Translations under genes and position numbers: made by a program
Assembly: GCF_001423615.1 (NCBI RefSeq)
Contig: NZ_LMOU01000001.1
Location: 2,282,853-2,346,852 of the forward strand
DNA: 64,000 nt
Reading direction: 5' to 3'
From: Microbacterium sp. Leaf159
GTDB taxonomy: Bacteria > Actinomycetota > Actinomycetes > Actinomycetales > Microbacteriaceae
Shown here: one piece after another, positions 44,073 through 53,001 of the stretch
Layout: each line of letters starts with the position of its first letter
Numbering within the stretch: the stretch's first letter is position 1
Notes under the pieces: generated by a model
What the model was told of the DNA's origin: nothing
Seen by the model: only the letters and a program-made list of their open reading frames with translations
Databases searched by the model: none

Positions 44073-44480
44073 GTGATCGAAGAAGGCAAGCCGCTCTTCC
44101 TCCAGATCGCCGAGCAGATCGAGGACTCGATCCTCGACGGCTCACTCCCGGAGGAGTCGCAGGCGCCCTCGACCAACGAGCTCGCCGGCTTCTACCGGAT
44201 CAACCCCGCGACGGCTGCGAAGGGAGTCGCCATGCTCACCGACAAGGGAGTGCTGTACAAGCGCCGCGGCATCGGCATGTTCGTCGCCACCGGGGCGAAG
44301 GATCTGCTCCTCGGCGAACGCCGCGCCGCATTCGCCGACCGCTACATCGACCCGCTCCTCGCCGAGGCCCGCACGCTGGGGCTCGGCGCCGAAGACCTCG
44401 CCGCACTGCTCCACGAGCGGGCAGCGCAACCGGCACACACCACACAGACCACCCAGGCAGAAGGGAAGACCACCGCATGA
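44073..44480 (+). CDS. GntR family regulator, YtrA subfamily
   Basis: 135-aa regulator with a GntR wHTH (LFLQIAEQIEDSILDGSLPEESQAPSTNELAGFYRINPATAAKG is its conserved type, seen in pieces) and only a short C-terminal tail, as in YtrA. YtrA-type repressors respond to cell-wall-acting antibiotics and control ABC operons. GTG start with TGCGGAGGA upstream; stop overlaps the ATPase start (ATGA). Confidence 0.9.
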   Translation: MIEEGKPLFLQIAEQIEDSILDGSLPEESQAPSTNELAGFYRINPATAAKGVAMLTDKGVLYKRRGIGMFVATGAKDLLLGERRAAFADRYIDPLLAEARTLGLGAEDLAALLHERAAQPAHTTQTTQAEGKTTA

Positions 44481-45394
44481 CCGCCGTCATCGAGGTCCAG
44501 AACCTCACCAAGCACTACAAGGAGAAGAACGCGCTCGACGACGTGTCGCTCAGCCTCGAGGGCGGCGCGATCTACGGCCTCCTCGGCCGCAACGGCGCGG
44601 GCAAGACGACGCTCATGTCGATCCTGACCGCGCAGAACTTCGAGTCATCAGGCACCGTGCGCGTCTTCGGAGAGCACCCCTATGAGAACGCGCGGGTCCT
44701 GAACCGGATCTGCTTCGTCCGCGAGAGCCAGAAGTATCCGGATGACGCCTACCCGCGTCACGCGTTCAAGGCCGCGAGCCTGTTCTTCCACAACTGGAAC
44801 CAGGAGCTCGCCGACGAACTCATCGAGCAGTTCCAGCTGCCGATGAAGCAGACCATCAAGAAGCTCTCGCGCGGCCAGCTCTCAGCCGTCGGCGTGATCA
44901 TCGGTCTCGCCTCCCGCGCCGAGCTCACCTTCTTCGACGAGCCGTACCTGGGTCTCGATGCGGTCGCCAGGCAGATCTTCTACGACCGCCTGCTCGAGGA
45001 CTACGCCGAGCATCCGCGCACGATCGTGCTCTCGTCGCACCTGATCGACGAGGTCTCGAACCTCATCGAGAAGGTCATCGTGATCGACAACGGGCAGATC
45101 CTGCTCAACGAAGACACGGATGCCGTGCGCGACCGCGCCGTCACCGTGGTCGGCGATGCCGCCAAGGTCGACGCGTGGGCCTCCGGCCGCGAGGTCCTGC
45201 ACCGCGAGGCACTCGGCCGTGTGGCATCCGTCACCGTACTCGGGGCGCTGTCGTCCGCCGAGCGCGCCGAGGTCACGGCATCCGGTCTCGACCTCGCGCC
45301 CGTCTCGCTGCAGCAACTGATCGTCCGGCTCACCCAGAGGGCCGAGGCGGATTCCGCCACGAGAGGTTCCGCCATGAAGGAGGAGGTGCGCTGA
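44477..45394 (+). CDS. ABC transporter ATP-binding protein (YtrB-like)
   Basis: 305-aa ATPase with Walker A LLGRNGAGKTTL, signature LSRGQLSAVGVIIGLA, Walker B LTFFDEPYLGLDA and switch HLIDEVSNLIEK. An extra C-terminal domain of about 90 residues follows. Its partner permease begins on the TGATG overlap. Probably part of a cell-envelope stress response operon with the YtrA-like repressor. Confidence 0.92.
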   Translation: MTAVIEVQNLTKHYKEKNALDDVSLSLEGGAIYGLLGRNGAGKTTLMSILTAQNFESSGTVRVFGEHPYENARVLNRICFVRESQKYPDDAYPRHAFKAASLFFHNWNQELADELIEQFQLPMKQTIKKLSRGQLSAVGVIIGLASRAELTFFDEPYLGLDAVARQIFYDRLLEDYAEHPRTIVLSSHLIDEVSNLIEKVIVIDNGQILLNEDTDAVRDRAVTVVGDAAKVDAWASGREVLHREALGRVASVTVLGALSSAERAEVTASGLDLAPVSLQQLIVRLTQRAEADSATRGSAMKEEVR

Positions 45395-46080
45395 TGCGAC
45401 GCACACTCAACGTCATCCGCCTGCAGCTGATCAACCGCCAGACGTTCATCTGGGTGCCGCTGATCATCCTCGGCTCGGCAACCGTCATCTCGATCCTCAT
45501 CTACGCGATGATCCCCGTCGACACCCCGAAGTACGGCGGTGGCGGCCAGGCTCCGCTCTGGTACTTCTTCGCCATCGGCATCTCGGCCATGACGCTCACG
45601 TTCCCGTTCTCGCAGGCGATGAGCATCACCCGGAGGGACTTCTTCTTCGGCACGCTTCTCACGGCGATCCTCGGTAGCGCGTTCATGGGCGTGCTGTTCC
45701 TGATCGGCGGCGCCACCGAGACGCTGACCAACGGATACGGCGTCAACGGCTACGTGTTCTACCTGCCATGGCTGTGGGAGGCGGGTCCGTTCGGTGCGTT
45801 CGTCGTCTACTTCACGCTCGCGCTCTTCCTGTTCGTCGTCGGCTTCACCGGCGCGACGATCTACAAGAGCTGGGGGCCGACGGTGCTCACCATCGTCGGG
45901 GTCGGCCTCGCGCTGATCCTCGTCGGTCTCGCCTTCCTCGCGACGAGGCTCGACCTCTGGGGACAGGTGTGGACCGGCATCCTCGATGCGGGCGCACTCG
46001 GACTCGCGCTCTGGGGACTCGTCGCCACCGTGGTGCTCGTCGGCGTCTCGTTCCTCGCGTTCCGCCGGGCGATTCCCTGA
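45394..46080 (+). CDS. ABC transporter permease of the YtrA-type operon
   Basis: 228-aa membrane protein with about six helices (first FIWVPLIILGSATVISILIYAM) and a SMSITRRDFFFGTLL loop resembling ABC-2 exporter coupling loops. Starts at 45394 on TGATG with AAGGAGGAGG upstream. No homology beyond that type was recognised. Likely the channel subunit for the preceding ATPase. Confidence 0.85.
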   Translation: MRRTLNVIRLQLINRQTFIWVPLIILGSATVISILIYAMIPVDTPKYGGGGQAPLWYFFAIGISAMTLTFPFSQAMSITRRDFFFGTLLTAILGSAFMGVLFLIGGATETLTNGYGVNGYVFYLPWLWEAGPFGAFVVYFTLALFLFVVGFTGATIYKSWGPTVLTIVGVGLALILVGLAFLATRLDLWGQVWTGILDAGALGLALWGLVATVVLVGVSFLAFRRAIP

Positions 46081-46243
46081 TCCAGTGGGTCACCCCGACC
46101 CCCGACGCCGGTCGCTCCTCACGGGGCGGCCGGCGTCGTCGCGTCTGCACCCGCTACTCGCCGCGAGCGCAGGACGCAACCCGGTGCGAGCAGGGAGGCG
46201 CAGCGGATAGCGTCACCTGCGGGGAGGATGACGAAGGGATGCC

Positions 46244-47383
46244 GTGACCACCATCAGCACGCGACTCCGAGCGCGCCGCTCGGGGGCCGCACTCGAGATC
46301 CGCGAAGCCGTGCATCCGGCCCGCCTCCTGCTCGTCGCGAAGACCACGCTCGCCGTCGGCCTCGCCTGGACGATCGCCCCGCACATGCCGGGCATCACCG
46401 ACGAGTACCCCTATTACGCCCCGCTCGGCGCGCTCGTGAGCATGTACCCGACCCTCATGGGGTCGCTGCGTTCCGGACTGCAGACGCTCTTGGGCCTCGC
46501 CACCGGAATCGGGCTCGCCCTCCTCGTCGTGATCACGGTCGGCCCCACATGGTGGACGATCCCCGCCGTGGTCGGGGTGGGCATGCTCATCTCCGGCACC
46601 GGATGGTTCGGGGCGGCTCGTGAGTACGTCCCCGTCGCCGCGCTGTTCGTGCTGATCATCGGCGGTCAGAACGCCGACGACTACTCGCTCGGGTATCTGG
46701 TGCAGATGGCGGTCGGCGTCGCCATCGGCCTCATCGTGAACGTCGTGATCGCGCCGGCCCCGCTCACTCTCGCCGCAGCCGCACGGGTCGACGCGTTCCG
46801 TGAGCAGCTGAGCGCGCACCTGCACGACATCGGCTCCGCCGTGTCGGAATCCTGGCCGCCCGAACACGAGAAATGGGCCGACGATGCGGCGTCTCTCGCC
46901 GACACCACCTCGGCGCTGCGAGCGGCTCTGGCCGACGCGGACGACAGCCGACGCGGCAATGTCAGGGCGCGCGGCCGACGAGGCGAGACTCAGCACATCC
47001 ATGCCGACCTGACGCGCCTCGATCGGGTCGCCCACCTCATCCGCGACATCTCCGACGAGATCGCCGACACCATCTGGGATCGACCAGGCGCCCTCGAGCT
47101 CGACCCCGCACTGCCCGAGCCGCTGTCGGCCGCGTGTCACGCCGTCGCCGAGGTCATCGGCCAGGAGGAGCCGCTGACCGCTGCAGATCACCGCGCCAGG
47201 GCCGAGGCGGCGCGGGCGATCCGCCTGCTGCTCGAAACGGTCGATGTCCGCACCATCGACGTGCGCCGCTCGATGGGACCCGGTGTGCTCGCGGCCATGC
47301 ACCTGCGCCGCATCCTGATCCTCAGCGGACACCGAGAGCCGGATGAGCCGGCTGGCTCCGACGCGGAGAGCTCGGGAGCGTAG
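46244..47383 (+). CDS. FUSC family (aromatic acid exporter-like) membrane protein
   Basis: 379-aa protein with an N-terminal block of six helices (LLLVAKTTLAVGLAWTIAPH, then YAPLGALVSMYPTLMGSLRSGLQ) and a long C-terminal cytoplasmic helical region (residues about 200-379), the FUSC/ArAE layout. The conserved GSLRSGLQTLLGLATGIG loop fits. Possible role in export of aromatic acids or in envelope maintenance. GTG start; GAAGGGAT upstream. Converges on the ArsR gene. Confidence 0.85.
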   Translation: MTTISTRLRARRSGAALEIREAVHPARLLLVAKTTLAVGLAWTIAPHMPGITDEYPYYAPLGALVSMYPTLMGSLRSGLQTLLGLATGIGLALLVVITVGPTWWTIPAVVGVGMLISGTGWFGAAREYVPVAALFVLIIGGQNADDYSLGYLVQMAVGVAIGLIVNVVIAPAPLTLAAAARVDAFREQLSAHLHDIGSAVSESWPPEHEKWADDAASLADTTSALRAALADADDSRRGNVRARGRRGETQHIHADLTRLDRVAHLIRDISDEIADTIWDRPGALELDPALPEPLSAACHAVAEVIGQEEPLTAADHRARAEAARAIRLLLETVDVRTIDVRRSMGPGVLAAMHLRRILILSGHREPDEPAGSDAESSGA

Positions 47384-47386
47384 CCG

Positions 47387-47968
47387 TCAGATCGTGTCGT
47401 CGGCGGCGAGGATGTCGATCTGCCATGAGCACCCGGCCGGGTCGTCCTTGTCATGGGCGTCTACCGCCTCGGTGACGACCTCCTGCACGCGCTCCATCAC
47501 GGCTTCGAACTCGGCCTCGGTGAGACGCACCATGCGCTGCGAGAAGTGGGCTCGTACCTCTGTCGCTCGGCCCGAGAGGTATTCGGGAGTCCAGGCGATC
47601 ACGCGACTCAGCATGTCCTGATGGTCGTCGGCGACCGAGCGGACCATTGCGGTGCCCAGGGCCTCATCCGGCACCGGATGCTCGGGGCCGCCGACGTTGA
47701 ACGATCCTCTGCGTGGCTTCCAGACGCGGTCGCGGCGATCGCGGGCATGCTCGGGTGCCTCTTCGATGAGACCCGCATCGGCCAGGACCCGCAGGTGGAA
47801 GCTCGCACTGTTGGCCGGCACGTCGAGGTCGGCGGCGACGTCGGCCGCACGCAGGTGCTCGCGACGCGAGAACAGACGGATCATTCGACGACGCAGCGGG
47901 TGCGCGTAGGCCTTGAGCATCGCCGACGTCATCCAGACCTGGTCCGCGTCCTTCTTCGCCTCCTCCAT
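47387..47968 (-). CDS. ArsR family (HTH) regulator of a divergent MFS gene
   Basis: 193-aa regulator. wHTH: MLKAYAHPLRRRMIRLFSRREHLRAADVAADLDVPANSASFHLRVLADAGLIEEAPEHA, with helix 3 VPANSASFHLRVLADAGL. C-terminal half is a helical extension of unknown type. ATG with TACACT 6 nt upstream (leaderless). Divergent from the MFS gene with three TTGCGCAA sites between; likely autorepressor and regulator of that pump. Confidence 0.88.
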   Translation of the reverse strand: MEEAKKDADQVWMTSAMLKAYAHPLRRRMIRLFSRREHLRAADVAADLDVPANSASFHLRVLADAGLIEEAPEHARDRRDRVWKPRRGSFNVGGPEHPVPDEALGTAMVRSVADDHQDMLSRVIAWTPEYLSGRATEVRAHFSQRMVRLTEAEFEAVMERVQEVVTEAVDAHDKDDPAGCSWQIDILAADDTI

Positions 47969-47991
47969 ACCGAGAGTGTATCCGCACAAGA

Positions 47992-48029
47992 AGTTGCGCA
48001 ATAAGTATTGCGCAACTCTTCTTGCGCAA
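47992..48029. promoter_or_regulatory. TTGCGCAA operator array (ArsR/MFS intergenic)
   Basis: Perfect 11-bp inverted repeat AGTTGCGCAAT / ATTGCGCAACT (47992-48017, 4-bp spacer) plus a third TTGCGCAA at 48022-48029. The array covers the -35 region of the MFS promoter (TTGCGC 48008-48013, 17 bp, TACGGT 48031-48036). Confidence 0.8.
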
Positions 48030-48043
48030 TTACGGTGAGTACC

Positions 48044-49450
48044 ATGACGACCGTGACCGAGCCCCACCGTCTGTGGCGCAACACCCGATACCTGACCTGG
48101 CTCGTGAGCGACACGAGCAAGGGACTCGCGGCCGCCCTGTTCGCGTTCGCTATCCCGCTGCTCGCCCTGATCGTCACGAACGACCCCGCGCAGGCCGGCA
48201 TCATCGGCGGCGCAGGCATGGTCGCCCGGCTGCTGCTCACGCTCGCCGGCGGCATCCTCGCCGATCGCCATCGGCGCATCCTCCTCATGCTGATCGGCTC
48301 TCTCATCGGCATCCTGCTGGCGGGCGCCTTCACCCTGCTGGCACTCGGGGGTGCGCTGACCTTCGCCACCCTCCTCATCGCCGACGTGCTGCTGGCCGCG
48401 CGCAGCGGACTGTTCGACGTCGCCGGCGAGAGCGCCATCAAGGAGATCGTCCCCGACGATGCGATGGGCAGGGCCCAGGCGGCGAACCAGGGACGGGATG
48501 CCGCGCTGCAGCTCGCCGGCGGCCCTCTCGGCGGCCTGCTGCTCGGCGTCGGCGGATGGCTGGTCGGAGCGGTCATGACGCTCTGCCACGCGGTCGCGGC
48601 GGTGACGGCGTGGATGCTGCAGCGCGAGATGCGCCGCGCCGGGATCGTCGACACGGGAGCGGATGCAGTCGCTGCGGGCGCCCGGCGGGAGAAACGAGAT
48701 CATCCGGTCGGCGACGAGCGTGTCGCCGTGGGGCTCGCCGTGGATCCGGCGGATGGTCTGGGTCTTCCCGTGGACACCGCGGCAGACGTGGGCGCGCAAG
48801 GCAAGACCAGCGCATGGGCCGAACTGCGCGAGGGCTTCACCTGGTTGCTCTCGCGACCCGATCTCGGCGGCGTGCTGCTCATCATCACGGTCATCAACCT
48901 GGGCTTCAACGCTGCGATCACGACCACGATCTACGCGCTGCAGCAGGACGGCTACTCCGAACTGCTGATCGGTTCGCTCAGCGCGGCCGTGGGTGCCGTC
49001 ATGCTCGTCGGGGCGGTCGTCGCGCCGACGCTTGTGCCCCGGATCCGCGCCGGCGCGATCGCGATCAGCGGACTCTCGGTGGTCGCCATCGGCACGATCG
49101 TGCTGTCGATGGTCACCGAACCGTGGACGATCGTGGTCGTGCTGGGAGCCTCGGTGCTGCTGCTTCCCGCCCTCAACGCGGGGATGATGGGCTACTTCAT
49201 GGTCGCGACGCCGACGCAGCTGCTCGGCAGGGCGAACAGCGCGGCCGGCGTTCTCGGCATGGGCGCACTGCCGCTCGCGCCGCTGATCGCCGGCTTCGGC
49301 CTCACCTGGATCGGACGCGAGTGGACGATCCTCGTCTGCGCGGCGCTCTGCGTCATCGCGGTCGCGCTCGCCCTGGGCAACCGCGCATTGCGCGCGCTGC
49401 CGATCGAGTCGCGCTGGGCCGAGCACGCGAAGCAGTACGAGAACGCCTGA
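48044..49450 (+). CDS. MFS transporter (drug efflux-type)
   Basis: 468-aa, twelve-helix facilitator. N-terminal helix 1 begins TWLVSDTSKGLAAALFAFAIPLLALI; a GGILADRHRRILLM loop gives the MFS signature, the second half has AELREGFTWLLSRPDLGGVLLII and LLGRANSAAGVLGMGALPLAP, similar to enterobactin/macrolide-type MFS (MFS_3). ATG with TACGGT 7 nt upstream, leaderless. Regulated by the divergent ArsR-type repressor. Confidence 0.9.
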   Translation: MTTVTEPHRLWRNTRYLTWLVSDTSKGLAAALFAFAIPLLALIVTNDPAQAGIIGGAGMVARLLLTLAGGILADRHRRILLMLIGSLIGILLAGAFTLLALGGALTFATLLIADVLLAARSGLFDVAGESAIKEIVPDDAMGRAQAANQGRDAALQLAGGPLGGLLLGVGGWLVGAVMTLCHAVAAVTAWMLQREMRRAGIVDTGADAVAAGARREKRDHPVGDERVAVGLAVDPADGLGLPVDTAADVGAQGKTSAWAELREGFTWLLSRPDLGGVLLIITVINLGFNAAITTTIYALQQDGYSELLIGSLSAAVGAVMLVGAVVAPTLVPRIRAGAIAISGLSVVAIGTIVLSMVTEPWTIVVVLGASVLLLPALNAGMMGYFMVATPTQLLGRANSAAGVLGMGALPLAPLIAGFGLTWIGREWTILVCAALCVIAVALALGNRALRALPIESRWAEHAKQYENA

Positions 49451-49520
49451 GCCGCACCCCCGTTTCACGCCCTGATCTCTCCTCGGGGCTTGGCCGCAGA
49501 CGTCGGACGCTCCGAGGTTG

Positions 49521-50312
49521 TCAGAGCATCCCGGTGAGCACGCCCCCATCGGCGCGCAGTGCCGCGCCGTTCGTCGCCGACGACAGCGGGCTCGACAGAT
49601 ACGCGACCAGGCTCGCGATCTCCGTCGGATCGATGAATCGCTCCAGCAGAGTCGTGCGGTTCCGGCCGATGATCGCATCCTTCATCGCCTCCGCGGGGAG
49701 CGACTGGGCCTCGGCCACGGCGGCGACCGATGCGGCCACTCCATCCGAGAACGTGGGACCGCCGAGCACGGTGTTGACCGTGACCGCGGTTCCTCGGGTG
49801 AGCTTCGCCAGGCCGTTCCCCAGCGCGATCATCGCCGCTTTCGTCATGCCGTAGTGCACCATGTCGGCCGGCACGTTGACCCCGGATTCGCTGCTGATGA
49901 AGATGATGCGCCCCGAACCCCGCGCGAGCATTCCGCCGAGCACCGCCCGTGACAGTCGCACACCGCTCATCACATTCACGTCGAAGTACCGCGTCCAGTC
50001 CTCGTCGCTGATCGATGCGAAGTCGGCGAGACCGAAGAGTCCGACATTGTTCACGAGGATGTCCACGTCACCCAGTGCGTCCGTGAGCCGCGTCACCTCA
50101 CCGGCATCCGAGAAGTCGGCCGCGAGTCCCGACACTCGAGCCCCCGGCTGCTCGCCGCGCAGACGCTCGACCGCAGCGTCGACGCGTTCTGCGGTGCGCC
50201 CGTTGAGCGTCACCTCCGCACCCTCTGCGGCGAGCTGGGCCGCGATGGCGTATCCGATGCCCTGGGTAGAGCCGCTGACGAACGCCTTCTCGTCGTGCAG
50301 TCGCAGATCCAT
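49521..50312 (-). CDS. SDR family oxidoreductase
   Basis: 263-aa classical SDR. Cofactor loop SGSTQGIG (13-20), NNVG (88-91), catalytic Ser140/141, Tyr154 and Lys158 in MVHYGMTK. RBS GGAGGAG. Divergent from a MarR gene with three operator copies between, so its expression probably follows a small-molecule signal. Specific substrate unknown. Confidence 0.92.
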   Translation of the reverse strand: MDLRLHDEKAFVSGSTQGIGYAIAAQLAAEGAEVTLNGRTAERVDAAVERLRGEQPGARVSGLAADFSDAGEVTRLTDALGDVDILVNNVGLFGLADFASISDEDWTRYFDVNVMSGVRLSRAVLGGMLARGSGRIIFISSESGVNVPADMVHYGMTKAAMIALGNGLAKLTRGTAVTVNTVLGGPTFSDGVAASVAAVAEAQSLPAEAMKDAIIGRNRTTLLERFIDPTEIASLVAYLSSPLSSATNGAALRADGGVLTGML

Positions 50313-50347
50313 GACTACTCCTCCTCGCGCCGCCGAGCGACGCATTG

Positions 50348-50395
50348 ACTTGCCTGAGCAAGTAACTGTACGGGGATTAACTTGCCTGAGCAAGT
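50348..50395. promoter_or_regulatory. Two identical MarR operators (SDR/MarR intergenic)
   Basis: ACTTGCCTGAGCAAGT, a 6-4-6 palindrome, occurs at 50348-50363 and 50380-50395 (32 bp apart, about three helical turns). A related TGCCTGAGCAA overlaps the MarR start codon at 50428-50438. Likely repressor sites for both divergent genes. Confidence 0.85.
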
Positions 50396-50426
50396 GAATA
50401 CCGAGCAGATGAAGTAGTGTCATGAC

Positions 50427-50927
50427 ATGCCTGAGCAATCGATCGACGATCCACTGCGCGCGGACGAACTGGAGATCTGGGCGTCCGTCGCCACGTTGAT
50501 CGAGCGCCTCCCGACCGCTCTCGACGCTCAGCTGCAGCGAGACAGCGGGCTCACCCATTTCGAGCACGGCATCCTGTTCGCCCTCGACTCCGCGCCCGAT
50601 CGATCACTGCGCCTCAGCGTCCTCGCGAGCTACGCCAGCTGCACCCTCTCGCGGCTCTCCCGCGCTGTCTCTCGCCTGGAGGCGAAAGGATGGGTCCGCC
50701 GCGAGACCGACTCCGCCGACGGCCGGTTCACGCTCGGCATCCTCACCCCGAGCGGGCACGACAAGGTCGTCGAGTCCACTCCCGCGCATCACGCACTGGT
50801 GAGGCGGGTGATCTTCGAGAGCCTGACGGTCGCGCAGACGCGCCAGCTCGGCGTGATCAGTCGGAGGATCTCCACCGCGATCGGACCGGACGAGGCGTGG
50901 AAGCCGCCGGTCCCCGAGCGCCCCTGA
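50427..50927 (+). CDS. MarR family transcriptional regulator
   Basis: 166-aa MarR-type winged helix: SGLTHFEHGILFALDSAPDRSLRLSVLASYASCTLSRLSRAVSRLEAKGWVRRETDSADGR contains the recognition helix and the wing DSADGRFTLGILTPSG. Leaderless start (TAGTGT 6 nt before the ATG). It should repress itself and the divergent SDR gene through the ACTTGCCTGAGCAAGT sites. Confidence 0.92.
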   Translation: MPEQSIDDPLRADELEIWASVATLIERLPTALDAQLQRDSGLTHFEHGILFALDSAPDRSLRLSVLASYASCTLSRLSRAVSRLEAKGWVRRETDSADGRFTLGILTPSGHDKVVESTPAHHALVRRVIFESLTVAQTRQLGVISRRISTAIGPDEAWKPPVPERP

Positions 50928-50930
50928 GGA

Positions 50931-50985
50931 ATGTCGGTGTCGGGATCGGACATCGGTGTCGATGCGGATGTCGGTGAGGATGCGT
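50931..50985 (+). repeat. Three imperfect 18-19 bp tandem repeats
   Basis: ATGTCGGTGTCGGGATCGG, ACATCGGTGTCGATGCGG and ATGTCGGTGAGGATGCGT lie in tandem just before the GyrI-like gene, upstream of a TAGGAT -10-like box at 50986. Function unknown; possibly regulator-binding repeats. Confidence 0.5.
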
Positions 50986-51026
50986 AGGATCGGCGGCACC
51001 GACACCCCTACTTTGAGGAGACGACG

Positions 51027-51485
51027 ATGTCAGCCCTGGAGATCAGCGAGAAGCCTCTTCCCTATGTCCGCCTCGCGACCCTGACCGAGAAGGTCGACAC
51101 GCAGCCCGAGGTCGCCGCGGTCGTCGGGCCACTTTTCGACCGGGTCGCCGATGCGCTTCTGGCATCAGGGGCGACCCCCGGCCTGCCGATCGCCGAGTAC
51201 GACATGGACCGCCACGGGGTGCGCATCACCGTGGGCTTCACCTACGACGGCCCCGCGATCGACGGTCTCGTGATCGTCGAGCTGCCGGCCGTGGAGTCGG
51301 CTTTCACGGCCACCCACCACGGATCCATGGCGACGATCGATGACAGCTGGGGCGCGGTGAACGCCGCGATCACAGAGCGGGGCGCCGCGGCTGTCGGACC
51401 CTGCCGCGAGGTCTACCTGCAGTCGGAATCCGAAGATCAGGCCGACTGGATCACCGAGCTGCAGCAGCCGGTCTCAGCGAGCTGA
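51027..51485 (+). CDS. GyrI-like effector-binding domain protein
   Basis: 152-aa protein with the GyrI-like small-molecule-binding fold: PLPYVRLATLTEK, then AEYDMDRHGVRITVGF, VIVELPAVESAFTATHHGSMATIDDSWGAV and YLQSESEDQADWITELQQPV at its end. Stand-alone members bind drugs or act as gyrase inhibitors. RBS TTGAGGAG. Last gene before the accessory island. Confidence 0.85.
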   Translation: MSALEISEKPLPYVRLATLTEKVDTQPEVAAVVGPLFDRVADALLASGATPGLPIAEYDMDRHGVRITVGFTYDGPAIDGLVIVELPAVESAFTATHHGSMATIDDSWGAVNAAITERGAAAVGPCREVYLQSESEDQADWITELQQPVSAS

Positions 51486-51508
51486 ACCGGGCGAGCGGTC
51501 GGCAGGAT

Positions 51509-51757
51509 TTGGCGGATACCAGCTTCTACCTCTTGCCGTCCACCCGAAGAAGGGCGACCCCTTCCCGGGGTACTCGCTTCTACTGCCCGACAACCAAGAG
51601 ACGGACGCAACGATCAGATCGTTCCCGTTCATGTATCGGCCCACCTCCACGCTTGACTTGTCAGCGGCAGCCCTCAAAGCACTTACAGATGCGGGAGTGT
51701 GTGAAATTCGACTCCGAAGATGCGGCTAGACAAGCGATCGCAGTAACCGAGGCATAG
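51509..51757 (+). pseudogene. Decayed small ORF at the island edge
   Basis: Three pieces of one plausible about 80-residue protein lie in alternating frames: MADTSFYLLP (TTG at 51509), then VHPKKGDPFPGYSLLLPDN and PFMYRPTSTLDLSAAALKAL in a second frame, and FDSEDAARQAIAVTEA back in the first. The two frame changes compensate. I read this as a gene with two indels, or a sequencing artefact. No family recognised. Confidence 0.5.
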
Positions 51758-51860
51758 TTCCACCCGCTCTAGAAGCCCTTCCGTGTGTCAGGATCCTGGC
51801 TCGCATGCCCCAGGTGCCCCGCCATTGCGCGGCATCAATGCAGGCAGACTGAGTGTCGTG

Positions 51861-52842
51861 ATGAAGACGATCTATCTCGACCAGATGAAGTGGATCGACC
51901 CTCGCGCGCGCTGAGACCAGACACGCGCAGGGCGCGCAGTACATCCCGGCACTCGAGGCCTTCAAGAAGGCCGTGGACGACGGCCGCGCATCCTTCCCTC
52001 TCAGCGTCGCTCACTACATCGAGACTGGCAAATCTCAAGACTCCAGCCGCCGTGTCAACCTCACCAAGACCATGATGCGCCTGGCCGGCATGGATCGCAT
52101 CGCCCCGCCCCACGTCGTCGTTCCGTGGGAGATCCGCAAAGCACTGATCGAGGTCTTCGAGCTCGACGCGCCAACCCCTGGGCTGCAGCTGTTCGGTGAG
52201 ACCGCGGCGCACGCGCACGCGCTGCCATCCCTCCGCTACACAGCACCTGAAGAGCACGAAGGCGTCATGCTGTCGGAAGCGGACAAGCGGAAGCTCGAGG
52301 AGCTCGTCGCGCCGAAGTTTGAGGCGATCATCCTCGGTGGCATCGCCCCGGAGGGGTACCCAGAGAGCACGCGACTCGTCTTCCAGGACCTCCTGGACTA
52401 CGACGAGCGTTTCGTAGCCGAACAGAACCGAATCGCAGGGTGGGTCGAGAAGCTCCCGCGCACGAAGCTCCCCAACATCATGGTCGCGACGGCCATGCAG
52501 GACATGCTCGAACCTGCGATCGAAGCGGCTCAGGAGTTGGGCGTCGCTCCCGAGGCACTCGTCGAGGCGCAGAACGTCACCCGACTCATCGAACACATGC
52601 CTTCACGCTGGGTCGAGATGAAGCTTCGCCACCTCAAGCAGGCCAACCCCCAGAAGCGTTGGGAAGGCAACGACCTGAATGACATCACGGCGTTGGCAAT
52701 AGCCGTGCCCTACTGCGACGTCGTGGTCACGGAGAAGTTCTGGTCTTCGATACTCAACAACGCCAAGGTGTCGCAGCGCTACGACACCTTGGTCACCCCC
52801 AGTCTGCAAGACGTCGTTGACCTGCTCGGGCCCCCGAACTAG
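51861..52842 (+). pseudogene. Frameshifted PIN-like/hypothetical protein gene
   Basis: The N-terminal MKTIYLDQMKWID begins at 51861 but the frame hits a stop at 51912. Shifting one base at the GACCC run near 51898-51902 restores LARAETRHAQGAQYIPALEAF and joins the long downstream frame for about 326 aa. The late DLNDITALAIAVPYCDVVVTEKFW segment looks like a PIN-domain acidic core (nuclease fold). If the extra C is real the gene is inactivated or restarts at GTG 51973; if a sequencing error, the protein is intact. Confidence 0.7.
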
Positions 52843-52946
52843 CTGCCCGTGGAAGGCGTTCCCTTGGCCGCCGACGCGGCGCAGCGTCATGCCGATATGT
52901 AGGAATACAACGTCGTGCCGCCTCGACGCGGGGCTGAAGCGGACTC

Positions 52947-52952
52947 TATCTT
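52947..52952 (+). promoter_or_regulatory. Promoter of the small secreted peptide gene
   Basis: TATCTT at 52947-52952 with TCGACG 18 bp upstream; predicted start about 43 nt before the ATG, leaving a GGAGGAAG ribosome-binding site in the leader. Confidence 0.35.
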
Positions 52953-53001
52953 TGGCGCAACTTCATCATCTTGAAGAACCATTGACCGGAGGAAGATCGC
53001 A

